Program-made: the position numbers and the translations under genes | Shown: positions 47,013-55,522 of the stretch, in pieces | Numbering within the stretch: the stretch's first letter is position 1 | Layout of the letters: every line of letters starts with the position of its first letter | Notes under the pieces: generated by a model | Database searches by the model: none | What the model was told of the DNA's origin: nothing | The model's input: only the letters and a program-made list of their open reading frames with translations | Source of the DNA: Rhodobacterales bacterium | GTDB taxonomy: Bacteria; Pseudomonadota; Alphaproteobacteria; Rhizobiales; Stappiaceae | Assembly (NCBI GenBank): GCA_008107755.1 | Contig: VIRH01000101.1 | Span: 124,001 to 188,000 of the forward strand | DNA: 64,000 bases | Reading direction: 5' to 3'

Positions 47013-48101
47013 ATGGCACAAATCAAGCTATCCAACCTGCGGCACAGCTACACGCCCGATCCTAAGGACGATGCGGATTATGCACTCAAGAAGATCGACC
47101 TGACCTGGGACGACGGCGGCGCCTATGCGCTCCTCGGGCCGTCCGGATGCGGCAAGTCCACGCTGCTCAACATCATCTCGGGATTGCTCGTCCCCTCCGA
47201 GGGGCAGATCCTGTTCGACGGCAAGGACGTGACCGCGCTGCCGCCCGCGCGGCGCAACATCGCGCAGGTGTTCCAGTTTCCGGTCATCTACGACACGATG
47301 AGCGTCTACGACAACCTGGCTTTTCCGCTGCGCAATCGCGGCCGGGACGAGGACCTCGTCAGGAAACGCGTGACGTCGATCGCGGAAATGCTGGAAGTGA
47401 GCGACATGCTGTCGACGCGCGCTGCGAACCTCTCGCCCGACAACAAGCAGAAGATCTCGATGGGCCGGGGCCTTGTGCGTGAGGACGTCAATGTCGTCAT
47501 GTTCGACGAACCGCTGACCGTCATCGATCCGCATCTGAAATGGAAGCTTCGCTCCAAGCTGAAGGAGCTGCACCTGCGGGTGAAGGCAACCATGATCTAT
47601 GTGACGCACGACCAGACGGAGGCGCTGACCTTTGCCGATCAGGTCGTCGTCATGCAGGAAGGGGAGGTCGTCCAGATCGGCAGCCCTGTGGACCTTTTCG
47701 AGCGGCCGGCGCATACGTTCGTAGGTCATTTCATCGGATCGCCGGGCATGAATGTCCTGCCGTGCGATGTCAGCGACGGCGCGGCCTTTTTCGCCGGCGA
47801 GCGGATCGCGCTGGAGGGGCCTGCCGGTGTTTCCGGCAACGGCTCCGCCGAGATCGGCATCCGGCCCGAATTCGTCTCGGTTTCCGAAAGCGGGTCGGGC
47901 CTTGCCGCGACCGTGCGCAAGGTCGCCGATATCGGGCGGCACAAGGTGGTCGAGGCTGTTGCCCATGACAGGCGCATCCATGCGATCCTGGAGGGGGAGG
48001 CCCCCGGTGCCGGTGAGACGGTCAACCTGCAGTTCATGCAATCGCAGACACGGCTTTACAAGGATGGCTGGCTGGTGAGCCGGCCGGGGGAGGCGGCGTG
48101 A
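47013..48101 (+). CDS. glpT: glycerol ABC transporter ATP-binding protein, subunit T
   Basis: MalK-type ATPase of 362 residues. Walker [10 protein letters not shown] is at 42-50, Walker B VVMFDEPLTVIDP at about 161-173 and the switch His199 in IYVTHDQTEALTF, all intact. The ABC signature is degenerate: NLSPDNKQKISMGRG at 139-153 where LSGGQ is expected. A C-terminal TOBE-type domain is present (IGSPGMNVLPC, IGIRPEFV). Not to be confused with the MFS glycerol-3-phosphate transporter GlpT of enterobacteria; the name follows the rhizobial glpSTPQUV locus. It sits 12 bases after glpS and overlaps glpP. Confidence 0.88.
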   Translation: MAQIKLSNLRHSYTPDPKDDADYALKKIDLTWDDGGAYALLGPSGCGKSTLLNIISGLLVPSEGQILFDGKDVTALPPARRNIAQVFQFPVIYDTMSVYDNLAFPLRNRGRDEDLVRKRVTSIAEMLEVSDMLSTRAANLSPDNKQKISMGRGLVREDVNVVMFDEPLTVIDPHLKWKLRSKLKELHLRVKATMIYVTHDQTEALTFADQVVVMQEGEVVQIGSPVDLFERPAHTFVGHFIGSPGMNVLPCDVSDGAAFFAGERIALEGPAGVSGNGSAEIGIRPEFVSVSESGSGLAATVRKVADIGRHKVVEAVAHDRRIHAILEGEAPGAGETVNLQFMQSQTRLYKDGWLVSRPGEAA

Positions 48102-48967
48102 TGAAGACGCAAAATCAACGGGCCTGGCTGTTCGTGACGCCGGTGCTCCTGCTGGTGGCGTTCAATGCCCTCATACCGATGATGACGGTCGTGAACTATT
48201 CGGTTCAGGAGACCTTCGGCGACAACCTGTTCTTCTGGCAGGGGCTCGACTGGTTCGAGCAGGTGCTGCGGTCCGAGCGCTTTCACAATGCGCTGGGGCG
48301 CCAGTTCCTCTTCACCTTTCTGATCCTGATCATCGAGGTGCCGCTCGGCGTCGCGATCGCGCTCGCCATGCCGCGCAAGGGGCCGTGGGTGCCGGTCTGC
48401 CTCGTGACCATGGCCCTGCCCATGCTCATTCCGTGGAACGTGGTCGGCGCGATGTGGAACATCTTCACGCTGCCGGACATCGGCCTGCTCGGCTACTTCC
48501 TGAACCACACGCTGGGTCTGTCCTACGACATGACGCAGGACCCGATCGCAGCCTGGGTGACGATTGTCGTCATGGATGTCTGGCACTGGACGTCGCTGGT
48601 GGTTCTCCTGGCCTATGCCGGGCTGGTGTCGATCCCGAACGCCTACTACCAGGCGGCGGAAATCGATGCGGCGTCCCGCTGGGCGGTGTTCCGCTACATC
48701 CAGCTGCCGAAGATGAAGACCGTGCTGACCATCGCGATCCTTCTGCGCTTCATGGACAGCTTCAACATCTACACCGAGCCCTTCGTCCTGACCGGAGGCG
48801 GGCCAGGCAATTCCACGACGCTTTTGTCCATCGATCTGGTGAAGATCGCGCTCGGCCAGTTCGATCTCGGGCCGGCCGCCGCCATGTCCCTCATCTATTT
48901 CGCCATCACGCTGCTGGCCTCCTGGCTGTTCTACACGCTGATGACGATGAACGACAACAAGACCTGA
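48101..48967 (+). CDS. glpP: glycerol ABC transporter permease, MalF-like
   Basis: CUT1 permease of about 288 residues, start ATG 48101 within TGATG after GGGGAGGCGG. Six membrane helices are visible. The EAA loop is YYQAAEIDAASRWAVFRYIQLPKM, followed by FNIYTEPFVLTGGGPGNSTTLLSIDL, which is conserved in MalF-like subunits. It starts translation within the glpT stop and is followed by glpQ after 11 bases. Confidence 0.9.
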   Translation: MKTQNQRAWLFVTPVLLLVAFNALIPMMTVVNYSVQETFGDNLFFWQGLDWFEQVLRSERFHNALGRQFLFTFLILIIEVPLGVAIALAMPRKGPWVPVCLVTMALPMLIPWNVVGAMWNIFTLPDIGLLGYFLNHTLGLSYDMTQDPIAAWVTIVVMDVWHWTSLVVLLAYAGLVSIPNAYYQAAEIDAASRWAVFRYIQLPKMKTVLTIAILLRFMDSFNIYTEPFVLTGGGPGNSTTLLSIDLVKIALGQFDLGPAAAMSLIYFAITLLASWLFYTLMTMNDNKT

Positions 48968-48978
48968 GGAGCCGCCGC

Positions 48979-49776
48979 ATGCGCCTGAAAAGCCTCGTTC
49001 CCGCGCTTTACATCCTCTTCCTGATGCTGCCGATCTACTGGCTCGTCGCGATGAGCTTCAAGACGACCAACGAGATCCTCTCCGGGTTCTCGCTGTTCCC
49101 GCAGACCTGGACATTTGCGAATTACAGGGAGATCCTCACCGATCCGACGTGGTACTGGGGCTATATCAACTCCATCATCTATGTCTCGATGAACACCGTC
49201 ATATCGGTGCTTGTCGCCCTGCCTGCGGCCTATGCCTTTTCCCGCTACACCTTCGTCGGCGACAAGCATCTGTTCTTCTGGCTTCTGACGAACCGCATGG
49301 CGCCGGCGGCGGTCTTTGCGCTGCCGTTCTTCCAGCTCTATTCGGCGGTCGGCCTCTTCGACACCCATATCGCCGTCGCGTTGGCACATTGCCTCTTCAA
49401 CATTCCGCTGGCCGTCTGGATCCTGGAAGGCTTCATGAGCGGGGTGCCTAAGGAACTCGACGAGACCGCCTATGTGGACGGCTATTCCTTCCCGCGGTTT
49501 TTCGTGACGATCTTTCTGCCGGCCATCAAGTCGGGCGTCGGCGTCGCCGCGTTCTTCTGCTTCATGTTCTCCTGGGTGGAGCTTCTGCTGGCAAAGACGC
49601 TGACGGCGGTCGAAGCCAAGCCCATTGCCGCGGTGATGACCCGGACCGCGTCTTCCGCGGGGTATGAACTGGGGCTGCTGGCCGCAGCAGGAACCCTGAC
49701 GATCATTCCCGGTGCGATCGTGATCTATTTCGTGCGCAACTACATTGCCAAGGGCTTTGCCCTGGGGAGGGTGTGA
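48979..49776 (+). CDS. glpQ: glycerol ABC transporter permease, MalG-like
   Basis: CUT1 permease of 265 residues from ATG 48979, behind GAGGAGCC; a longer frame upstream is not coding. Motifs: SLVPALYILFLMLPIYWLVAMSFKTTNEI at the N-terminus and the EAA loop PKELDETAYVDGYSFPRFFVTIFLPAIKSG. Standard length for MalG-like proteins, unlike the extended permeases at 25972 and 54440 in this window. It partners GlpP and overlaps glpU by one base (TGATG). Confidence 0.9.
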   Translation: MRLKSLVPALYILFLMLPIYWLVAMSFKTTNEILSGFSLFPQTWTFANYREILTDPTWYWGYINSIIYVSMNTVISVLVALPAAYAFSRYTFVGDKHLFFWLLTNRMAPAAVFALPFFQLYSAVGLFDTHIAVALAHCLFNIPLAVWILEGFMSGVPKELDETAYVDGYSFPRFFVTIFLPAIKSGVGVAAFFCFMFSWVELLLAKTLTAVEAKPIAAVMTRTASSAGYELGLLAAAGTLTIIPGAIVIYFVRNYIAKGFALGRV

Positions 49777-50054
49777 TGCTGGGGTGGATGGCATGGACCT
49801 GGCCGACCGCGCTGGTGTTCGTCGGCATTTTCGCGGCGATCGGCTTGTTGACCGTTCTGGAAATCCGTTATCCGGGCGGGGCGGCCAGACGCGGCGTTCT
49901 CGGCCTGGCGACGACCCGCGGAGACCGCCTCTTCATCACGCTTCTGGGAACCGCCTATATCTTCCTGGCCTGGCTCGGCATCTTCGGACTGCCGCTCTGG
50001 TGGCCGCTCGCGCTCAGCCTTGCCTGGGGGGCGTTCGCATTCTGGAAAGTTTGA
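49776..50054 (+). CDS. glpU: DUF2160 membrane protein of the glycerol transporter
   Basis: Small integral membrane protein of 92 residues with about three hydrophobic helices (TALVFVGIFAAIGLLTVL, LFITLLGTAYIFLAWLGIF, LWWPLALSLAWGAFAFW) and the conserved positive stretch TTRGDRLF between them. DUF2160 proteins are encoded with rhizobial glycerol ABC transporters as GlpU; their exact role is not known. The one-base overlap with glpQ places it in the same operon. Its presence is the best evidence for glycerol as the ligand of the system. Confidence 0.85.
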   Translation: MLGWMAWTWPTALVFVGIFAAIGLLTVLEIRYPGGAARRGVLGLATTRGDRLFITLLGTAYIFLAWLGIFGLPLWWPLALSLAWGAFAFWKV

Positions 50055-50177
50055 GGACGGGTAACCGGCAGGTGTCTGCACGCCAACCGTACCGACTAAG
50101 ACCGTAGTAATCTGAAAGGGGTTCATGCAAGATCGAGCCTGCAAGCCGATCGAATCCGCAAGTGTCACGGGACTGTA

Positions 50178-50573
50178 ATGAGAAAGCGCAAGAGCAACGA
50201 GTTTCTGACCGAAGTCGAGCTGGAGTTCATGACCGAACTCTGGAAACTCGGCGAAGGGTCCGTGCGGGACATCCAGGAATGTCTTCCGCCGGAGCGCAAG
50301 CTCGCCTACACGTCCTGCGCCACCATCATGCGGATTCTCGATGAGAAAGGCTTCGTGGACAGCCGCAAAGAGGGAAAGACCTTCATCTATTCCCCGCAGC
50401 TGACCAAGGACACCTACCAGTCGCGTTCTCTCAGAAATCTGTCGGACAAGCTCTTCGACGGTACGCCGGCCTCGCTGGTTGCCCGTCTCGTGGACGAATA
50501 CGACCTGTCGGGGAACGACCTGGATGAAATCAGAGCGTTGCTGGACAGGAGGAGGACAGATGACGCTACTTAA
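50178..50573 (+). CDS. BlaI/MecI/CopY family transcriptional repressor
   Basis: Repressor of 131 residues with the Penicillinase_R winged helix: LTEVELEFMTELWKLGEGSVRDIQECL, TSCATIMRILDEKGFVDSRKEGKTFIYSP. The C-terminal helices (about residues 75-125) match the dimerisation and cleavage region. It overlaps the following M56 metalloprotease gene by 14 bases, the usual blaI-blaR1 arrangement. No beta-lactamase is nearby. The upstream gap has ACTA-N6-TAGT at 50095-50108, a weak candidate operator. Confidence 0.9.
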   Translation: MRKRKSNEFLTEVELEFMTELWKLGEGSVRDIQECLPPERKLAYTSCATIMRILDEKGFVDSRKEGKTFIYSPQLTKDTYQSRSLRNLSDKLFDGTPASLVARLVDEYDLSGNDLDEIRALLDRRRTDDAT

Positions 50574-51720
50574 CAGGTTGTTCGATGTTTACATCGATCT
50601 GAATATCATTCTGGCCCTGACCGCCACTTTGTGGCTGACGGCCAGGTTCCTGATGGCGCGGTCCGGCAAGAAGCCGGCCTTTTCGGTGCAGCTGGGGCTG
50701 CTCAACGGGCTGTTCACTCTGGTGCTTCTGTCTCCGATCGTGGTTGTCCTGTTTCTTGATCTGCAGGCGGCGGACGTCGTTCCGCGAGGCTATTCCGTCA
50801 ACCTGGCCGATTACGCTGTGTCGCGATATCTGCGTGGCGGCATCGCGATCCCGGCGGAAGATTTCCAGTCGTTGCTGGGGCTGCGCGGAAGGTTCACCGA
50901 AACCGTCCTGACGCTGTCTTCGCCGGCAGGCGTCGCCATCGCCTCGTTGCTGCTTGTGGGGTCGGCCTTCTTCACCCTGCGCCTTTGCGCCGGGTTCGTG
51001 CGTCTGGCGCGAATGCTGTCCGCCTGCCATCACTGGCGCCGGAGTGGCAATGTCAGCCTCCTGTTGTCGGACACCGCACTGGTGCCGTTTTCCGCGCAAG
51101 GGCTCATCCGCTACTATGTGGTCATCCCCTCGGACCTGCTTGCCAGGCCGGAGGATCTCAAGCTGGTGCTCAAGCACGAGTTTCAGCATCTGCGACAGGG
51201 TGACGTCGCATGGGAGATCGGCCTGGAAATGCTGCGTCCGCTCTTTTTCTGGAACCCGTTCTACTATCTCTGGAAAGGCGAGGTGGAACGGCTGCGGGAA
51301 CTGGCCTGCGACCAGAAGGTGACGGAAGGCGGCAAGGTCGATCTCAAGGCCTATTGCCTCTGTCTCGTGCGCGCGGCCCAGTCCGGTTTCCGCAAGCGCA
51401 CCGAGTTGAGGTCTCCCGCACAAAGACCTGCTGATGCCGCCTCAGTGGCGCTGCTCGATCTTCGTGAGCGGTTCTGGCGCCGGTCTCCGTCGCGCAAGCT
51501 GCACCGGCGGATAGAGGCGCTGGTGGATGACAGGCCGCAGCATTCGCACCGGGGTCTTGTGTGTCTTGCGGTTCTGCCGCTGGCCGGGGTCGTGCTTCTG
51601 ACCGCCATGTCGCTGCAAAAACCGGCGGACTGGAGCCAGGACAGGCTGATGCTGTCAGCGATCGTCAATCTGGAGCGGCTGGAGACGATCAACACGCTGG
51701 GACAGCGGCCTCTGCGCTGA
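50560..51720 (+). CDS. M56 family metallopeptidase (BlaR1-like, no sensor domain)
   Basis: Membrane metalloprotease of 386 residues from ATG 50560, behind AGGAGGAGG. Helices are at about 9-32, 46-68, 128-150 and 345-365. The zinc motif HEFQH is at 206-210, with the downstream ELACDQKV supplying the third ligand (E-x-x-x-D type). The C-terminal penicillin-binding sensor of BlaR1 is absent; only about 20 residues follow the last helix. It presumably inactivates the BlaI-type repressor encoded just upstream in response to an unknown envelope or metal signal. Confidence 0.87.
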   Translation: MTLLNRLFDVYIDLNIILALTATLWLTARFLMARSGKKPAFSVQLGLLNGLFTLVLLSPIVVVLFLDLQAADVVPRGYSVNLADYAVSRYLRGGIAIPAEDFQSLLGLRGRFTETVLTLSSPAGVAIASLLLVGSAFFTLRLCAGFVRLARMLSACHHWRRSGNVSLLLSDTALVPFSAQGLIRYYVVIPSDLLARPEDLKLVLKHEFQHLRQGDVAWEIGLEMLRPLFFWNPFYYLWKGEVERLRELACDQKVTEGGKVDLKAYCLCLVRAAQSGFRKRTELRSPAQRPADAASVALLDLRERFWRRSPSRKLHRRIEALVDDRPQHSHRGLVCLAVLPLAGVVLLTAMSLQKPADWSQDRLMLSAIVNLERLETINTLGQRPLR

Positions 51721-51964
51721 TCACGCCGAGGCAGGAAAGGGTGTCGCGGAGCCGGTCCCGCCGGTGTGATAGCGGCTGGCCGGTCATCGGAACCGGCGCC
51801 ACTTTCTTCCTGTCGGAAGTGACACGGAAACGTCACGGAACTGCGATCAAACTGAAATGAAATTGAGAGCGGAATGTCATCTGCGTGTGGTCCATAGACC
51901 GCCGAGGCCGGGGGCATGAAAACCGCAGATCCGGCTTTGTGTTTACCGCAGGGAGCCGTCACTC

Positions 51965-53323
51965 ATGATCCTTCGTTCCGTTCTTTCCGCCGGAGTTGCG
52001 CTTGCAACGCTCGGCGTGGCCGCCGCTCCGGCTTTTGCCGAAGACATCACCATCAAAGTGTGGTCTCGCGCAGACCGCTCCGGCCCGATGCGTCCGGGCA
52101 ACATCGTCGAAGCCGCCGACACGCTCAACAACATGCTGGCTGCCGCTGGCTCCGACAAGGTCGTCAAGGTCGAGCTCATCGAGACCAACAACAAGGGCTT
52201 CGACGCCGACGCCCTTGATGTTCTCAAGGCGCATTCCGTCGGTGACTCGCCAGACATCATCGTTGCTGCACACGAATGGGTCGGTGCTTTCGCGCAGGCC
52301 GGCCTTGCTGCCAATCTGGAAGACCATATCAAGTCGAACCCGAACCTTTATGCCGACGTGATCCCGACGCTTTGGGAATCGGTCAAGTTCAAGGGCGAGC
52401 GCTTCGGCGTGCCGCAGGACTCCGAAGTCCGAATGTTTTTCCTCAACAACGACATGCTGCGCAAGGCCGGCAAGTCGGAAGAGTTCATTGCCGGGCTGCC
52501 GGAGGCCGTCAACGCGGGTGAGTTCACGATGGACGACCTGTGCGATCTGGCTGCGGAGGTCAAGGACTCCGGTGCGTCCGAACTCGGTATCGTCCACCGC
52601 CCGAACGTCGGTCCGGATTTCCAGATGGCCATGGCCTCCTTCGGTATCGAGATGTACAACGCCGAGGAAGCCCGCCTGCAGGTCACGAAATCCGGCCTGA
52701 AGGACTATTACTCCTGGCTGCATTCCTGCGTCGAAAAGGGCGCGATCCCGGCGGACATGACCACCTATTCCTGGGACAGCGTTCACGAAGCCTTCCGGGG
52801 CGAGAAGGCCTTCTCCAAGTTCCACGGCATCTGGAACCTTGGTCCGCAGCTCGAAGCCTTCGGCATCGATGCGACCGACGGGGATGCGTATTTCGACAAG
52901 ATCACCTGGATCAATGCACCGGCCGGCAAGAAGGGTGGTGAGCCCAAGAACATGTCCCACCCGGTGGTCTACGTTGTCGCCGACACCCCGAACAAGGATG
53001 TCGCAGCGATGCTGGTCGCACTGGCAACCCAGCATGTTCCGAACACCAAGCATGCCGTCGGCACAAACCATACCCCGGTCAACTATGGCCAGGCTGCCAT
53101 GCCGGAATTCGTCGAAAAGGGCTGGGGTCTGATCGCGGGCGTTCCGCTTCTCGAATATGCCGAGTTCATGCCGAACCACCCGAAGATCGGCCAGTACAAC
53201 GCCATCACGTTCCAGGGTGTCCAGGCTGTCGAGACCGGTGAAATGACGCCGGACGAAGCTGCCGAGATGGTTGTCGAAGAGCTTGAAACCGAGCTCGGCG
53301 AAGACCTGATCGTCCTCGACTGA
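51965..53323 (+). CDS. CUT1 ABC transporter substrate-binding protein
   Basis: Solute-binding protein family 1, 452 residues. Signal peptide is about residues 1-25 (LATLGVAAAPAFA-ED), start ATG 51965 after GGGAG. The mature N-terminus ITIKVWSRADRSGPMRPGNIVEAADTLNNML and the acidic C-terminus are distinctive and resemble binders annotated for inositol phosphate in rhizobia, but that is only a recollection of family likeness. It heads a four-gene CUT1 operon. The gap 51721-51964 contains a GTGAC-N8-GTCAC repeat (51819-51836) and no gene. Ligand not established. Confidence 0.88.
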   Translation: MILRSVLSAGVALATLGVAAAPAFAEDITIKVWSRADRSGPMRPGNIVEAADTLNNMLAAAGSDKVVKVELIETNNKGFDADALDVLKAHSVGDSPDIIVAAHEWVGAFAQAGLAANLEDHIKSNPNLYADVIPTLWESVKFKGERFGVPQDSEVRMFFLNNDMLRKAGKSEEFIAGLPEAVNAGEFTMDDLCDLAAEVKDSGASELGIVHRPNVGPDFQMAMASFGIEMYNAEEARLQVTKSGLKDYYSWLHSCVEKGAIPADMTTYSWDSVHEAFRGEKAFSKFHGIWNLGPQLEAFGIDATDGDAYFDKITWINAPAGKKGGEPKNMSHPVVYVVADTPNKDVAAMLVALATQHVPNTKHAVGTNHTPVNYGQAAMPEFVEKGWGLIAGVPLLEYAEFMPNHPKIGQYNAITFQGVQAVETGEMTPDEAAEMVVEELETELGEDLIVLD

Positions 53324-53335
53324 CCCGGCGTTTGC

Positions 53336-53359
53336 GAAGGGCCGCAGCTGCGGCCCTTC
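53336..53359 (+). promoter_or_regulatory. 24-base perfect palindrome after the binding-protein gene
   Basis: The arm GAAGGGCCGCAG (53336-53347) abuts its exact complement (53348-53359), 13 bases after the binding-protein stop. No T-tract follows. It probably stabilises or delimits the binding-protein message ahead of the permease genes. Confidence 0.6.
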
Positions 53360-53492
53360 CGCCCATTCTTGAAACGCTTTTCTCCGCCCTCCCGGCTCGG
53401 CCTCAGCCCTGCTGGAAGGGCGGAGAGGCTTTCAGACTGTCAAGAACCAGCGGACCGCCGTCACTGCGAGCGTTCGCGCATCCGGACTTCAA

Positions 53493-54440
53493 ATGAGCGC
53501 ATCGTCCTCATATCGTCAGGCCACCAATTTCGCCGTCTTTCTCGGGCCGGCCCTGGTCTTCCTTCTGGCACTCCTGGTCGCGCCCATCATCGTTGACCTC
53601 GTCGTCGCCTTCACCGACATGGCGCAAACTGTCACCATAAACGAATTCACCACGAAGCAGTTCGGCAAGCTCGTTCATGCGAGTGACGACAGCTGGCTCG
53701 GATTCGAGCTGCGCGGCACGTTCTACCGGGCGCTCTCGCTGACGGCGGTATTCGTCTTCCTCACCCTGACGATCTTCAATGTGACCTTCGGCCTGATCCT
53801 GGCCCTGACGACCACGGCGCTGCCGGACAGGCTCGGGGCGTTCTTTCGCGCGGTCTGGTTGCTTCCGCGCATGGCGCCGTCCGTCGTCTATGCCCTGTTG
53901 TGGATCTGGGTCGTCGACCCGACGGAGCGCGGTCTTCTCAATCAGCTGCTCGTCCACGGGTTCGGCATGGCACCGGTCAACATGGCGCTGAACCATCCCA
54001 TGGCTCTGATCGTCATCTCCAACGGTTTCATCGGAGCGTCCATGGGCATGCTCATCCTGACCAGTTCGATCCGCTCCATTCCGCAGCATCTTTTCCATGC
54101 GGCGAGGGCAGATGGTGCAGGCTCGCTTTCGGTCATCCGCCATGTCGTCCTTCCGGCATTGCGCTGGCCGCTCAGCTACATCACCGTGTTCCAGACGCTC
54201 GCGCTGCTGGTGAGCTTTGAATACATCTTCCTGCTGATGGGCTCCTCCCGGTCCACGATGACGATGGCCATGCTCGCCTACACCAAGACGCTGGCGCCCG
54301 GCATCGGGTCGGGCCAATACGCCTATGGCGCGGCCATCACGCTGATCCTGATCGTGATCGGCATGGTTTCGGCCCTCTTGCTCTACCGACTGACCAACAT
54401 GAAAGCGCTGCTGGCGAAGCCGCGCATCGAGGTGCACTGA
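53493..54440 (+). CDS. CUT1 ABC permease (MalF-like)
   Basis: Permease of 315 residues, ATG 53493, with no obvious ribosome site. Helices include FLGPALVFLLALLVAPIIVDLVVAF and the core from about residue 80. The ATPase-contact loop reads PQHLFHAARADGAGSLSVIRHVVLPALRWP, an EAA variant (HAARADGA). A short periplasmic loop after TM1 (INEFTTKQFGKLVHASDDSWLG) is longer than in minimal permeases. It overlaps the next permease by one base (TGATG). Confidence 0.9.
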   Translation: MSASSSYRQATNFAVFLGPALVFLLALLVAPIIVDLVVAFTDMAQTVTINEFTTKQFGKLVHASDDSWLGFELRGTFYRALSLTAVFVFLTLTIFNVTFGLILALTTTALPDRLGAFFRAVWLLPRMAPSVVYALLWIWVVDPTERGLLNQLLVHGFGMAPVNMALNHPMALIVISNGFIGASMGMLILTSSIRSIPQHLFHAARADGAGSLSVIRHVVLPALRWPLSYITVFQTLALLVSFEYIFLLMGSSRSTMTMAMLAYTKTLAPGIGSGQYAYGAAITLILIVIGMVSALLLYRLTNMKALLAKPRIEVH

Positions 54441-55522
54441 TGAGCGGCCTGCAACGTATCGCACGCCCCGCGGCGGCGTCCCCCGACTGGTCCCGCCTTG
54501 CCGTGCGTGCGCGGCGGCTCGGAGCCCTGCGCCGCTGGAGCCTGGTGGGCTTCCTGACGCTGGTGTCGATCCCGATCCTGCTGCCGTTCTTCTGGGTGGT
54601 CGTGATTTCCTTTTCGGCGCGCACAGGCGGGGTGGACTCCGCCGTCCTGTGGCGGGCCTGTGCCGTGCTGGTTCCGTGCGTCCTCGGATATGCGGCAGCG
54701 CATGTCCTGTTTCCTGCCCGCCAACACCGCATGGTGTCTGCCGTTGTCGCGACAGCGGTGGCAGTGGCGGGGTTGTGGCTGCTGGTCGGAAGCGATCTGC
54801 ATCTCGACAATTACCGGTTTCTGGTCAGCCCGAACCTCGTAGAGGAAATTCGCGGTGCGGCAACGGCCGGTGGCCAGTTTCCCTGGGTCTGGAACGCCTT
54901 CTTCAATTCACTGGCGGTAGCGGCGACATCGATGGCTGCCAAGGTCACGATCGCGACCCTTGCTGGGTATTACCTCTCCCGGTTCGCGTTCAGAGGGCGT
55001 TCCCTGTTTCTGCAGAGCCTGCTGATCCTGGAGGTCTTCCATCCGTGGATGCTGACGATCCCGATCTTCCTCGTGATCTTCTGGGTCGGCCTTCTGAACA
55101 CCCTGTCCGCGCCGATCCTGGTGCTGACGGTCATCGATCTTCCGTTCTTCATCTTCATCATGAAGGGCTTCTTCGATGCCGTGCCGTGGGACATCGAAAT
55201 GAGCGCCATGACCGACGGCGCGACCCGGCGTCAGGCGTTCTGGCACGTGGTTCTGCCTCAGGCCTATGGCGGCATCATCGCGATTTCCGTTCTCGGGTTC
55301 ATCCGCGGGTGGGAGGAGTACGTCTTCGTGACGGCGCTTCGCACAGGCAATTCCTACTGGGTGATGTCCACCTATCTCTACTATGTCGCCGAGGATGTGA
55401 TGGGTGTCGATTATGGCCTCGTCGCTGCCGTCAGCGTGTTCTACATGCTGCCGAGCCTGCTCCTCTATCTCTTCCTGCAGAAGTATCTGACTCAATTGAC
55501 GCTTGGAGGCGTGAAGGGCTGA
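54440..55522 (+). CDS. CUT1 ABC permease (MalG-like) with inserted helices
   Basis: Permease of 360 residues, about 80 more than usual. TM1 is about 33-57; then two additional hydrophobic helices appear (about 70-90 and 98-116) before the canonical LDNYRFLVSP...FPWVWNAFFNSLAVAATSM core. The EAA loop is PWDIEMSAMTDGATRRQAFWHVVLPQA. The insertion does not look like a frameshift, since the reading frame and codon usage stay even. It overlaps the ATPase gene by one base. Confidence 0.9.
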   Translation: MSGLQRIARPAAASPDWSRLAVRARRLGALRRWSLVGFLTLVSIPILLPFFWVVVISFSARTGGVDSAVLWRACAVLVPCVLGYAAAHVLFPARQHRMVSAVVATAVAVAGLWLLVGSDLHLDNYRFLVSPNLVEEIRGAATAGGQFPWVWNAFFNSLAVAATSMAAKVTIATLAGYYLSRFAFRGRSLFLQSLLILEVFHPWMLTIPIFLVIFWVGLLNTLSAPILVLTVIDLPFFIFIMKGFFDAVPWDIEMSAMTDGATRRQAFWHVVLPQAYGGIIAISVLGFIRGWEEYVFVTALRTGNSYWVMSTYLYYVAEDVMGVDYGLVAAVSVFYMLPSLLLYLFLQKYLTQLTLGGVKG

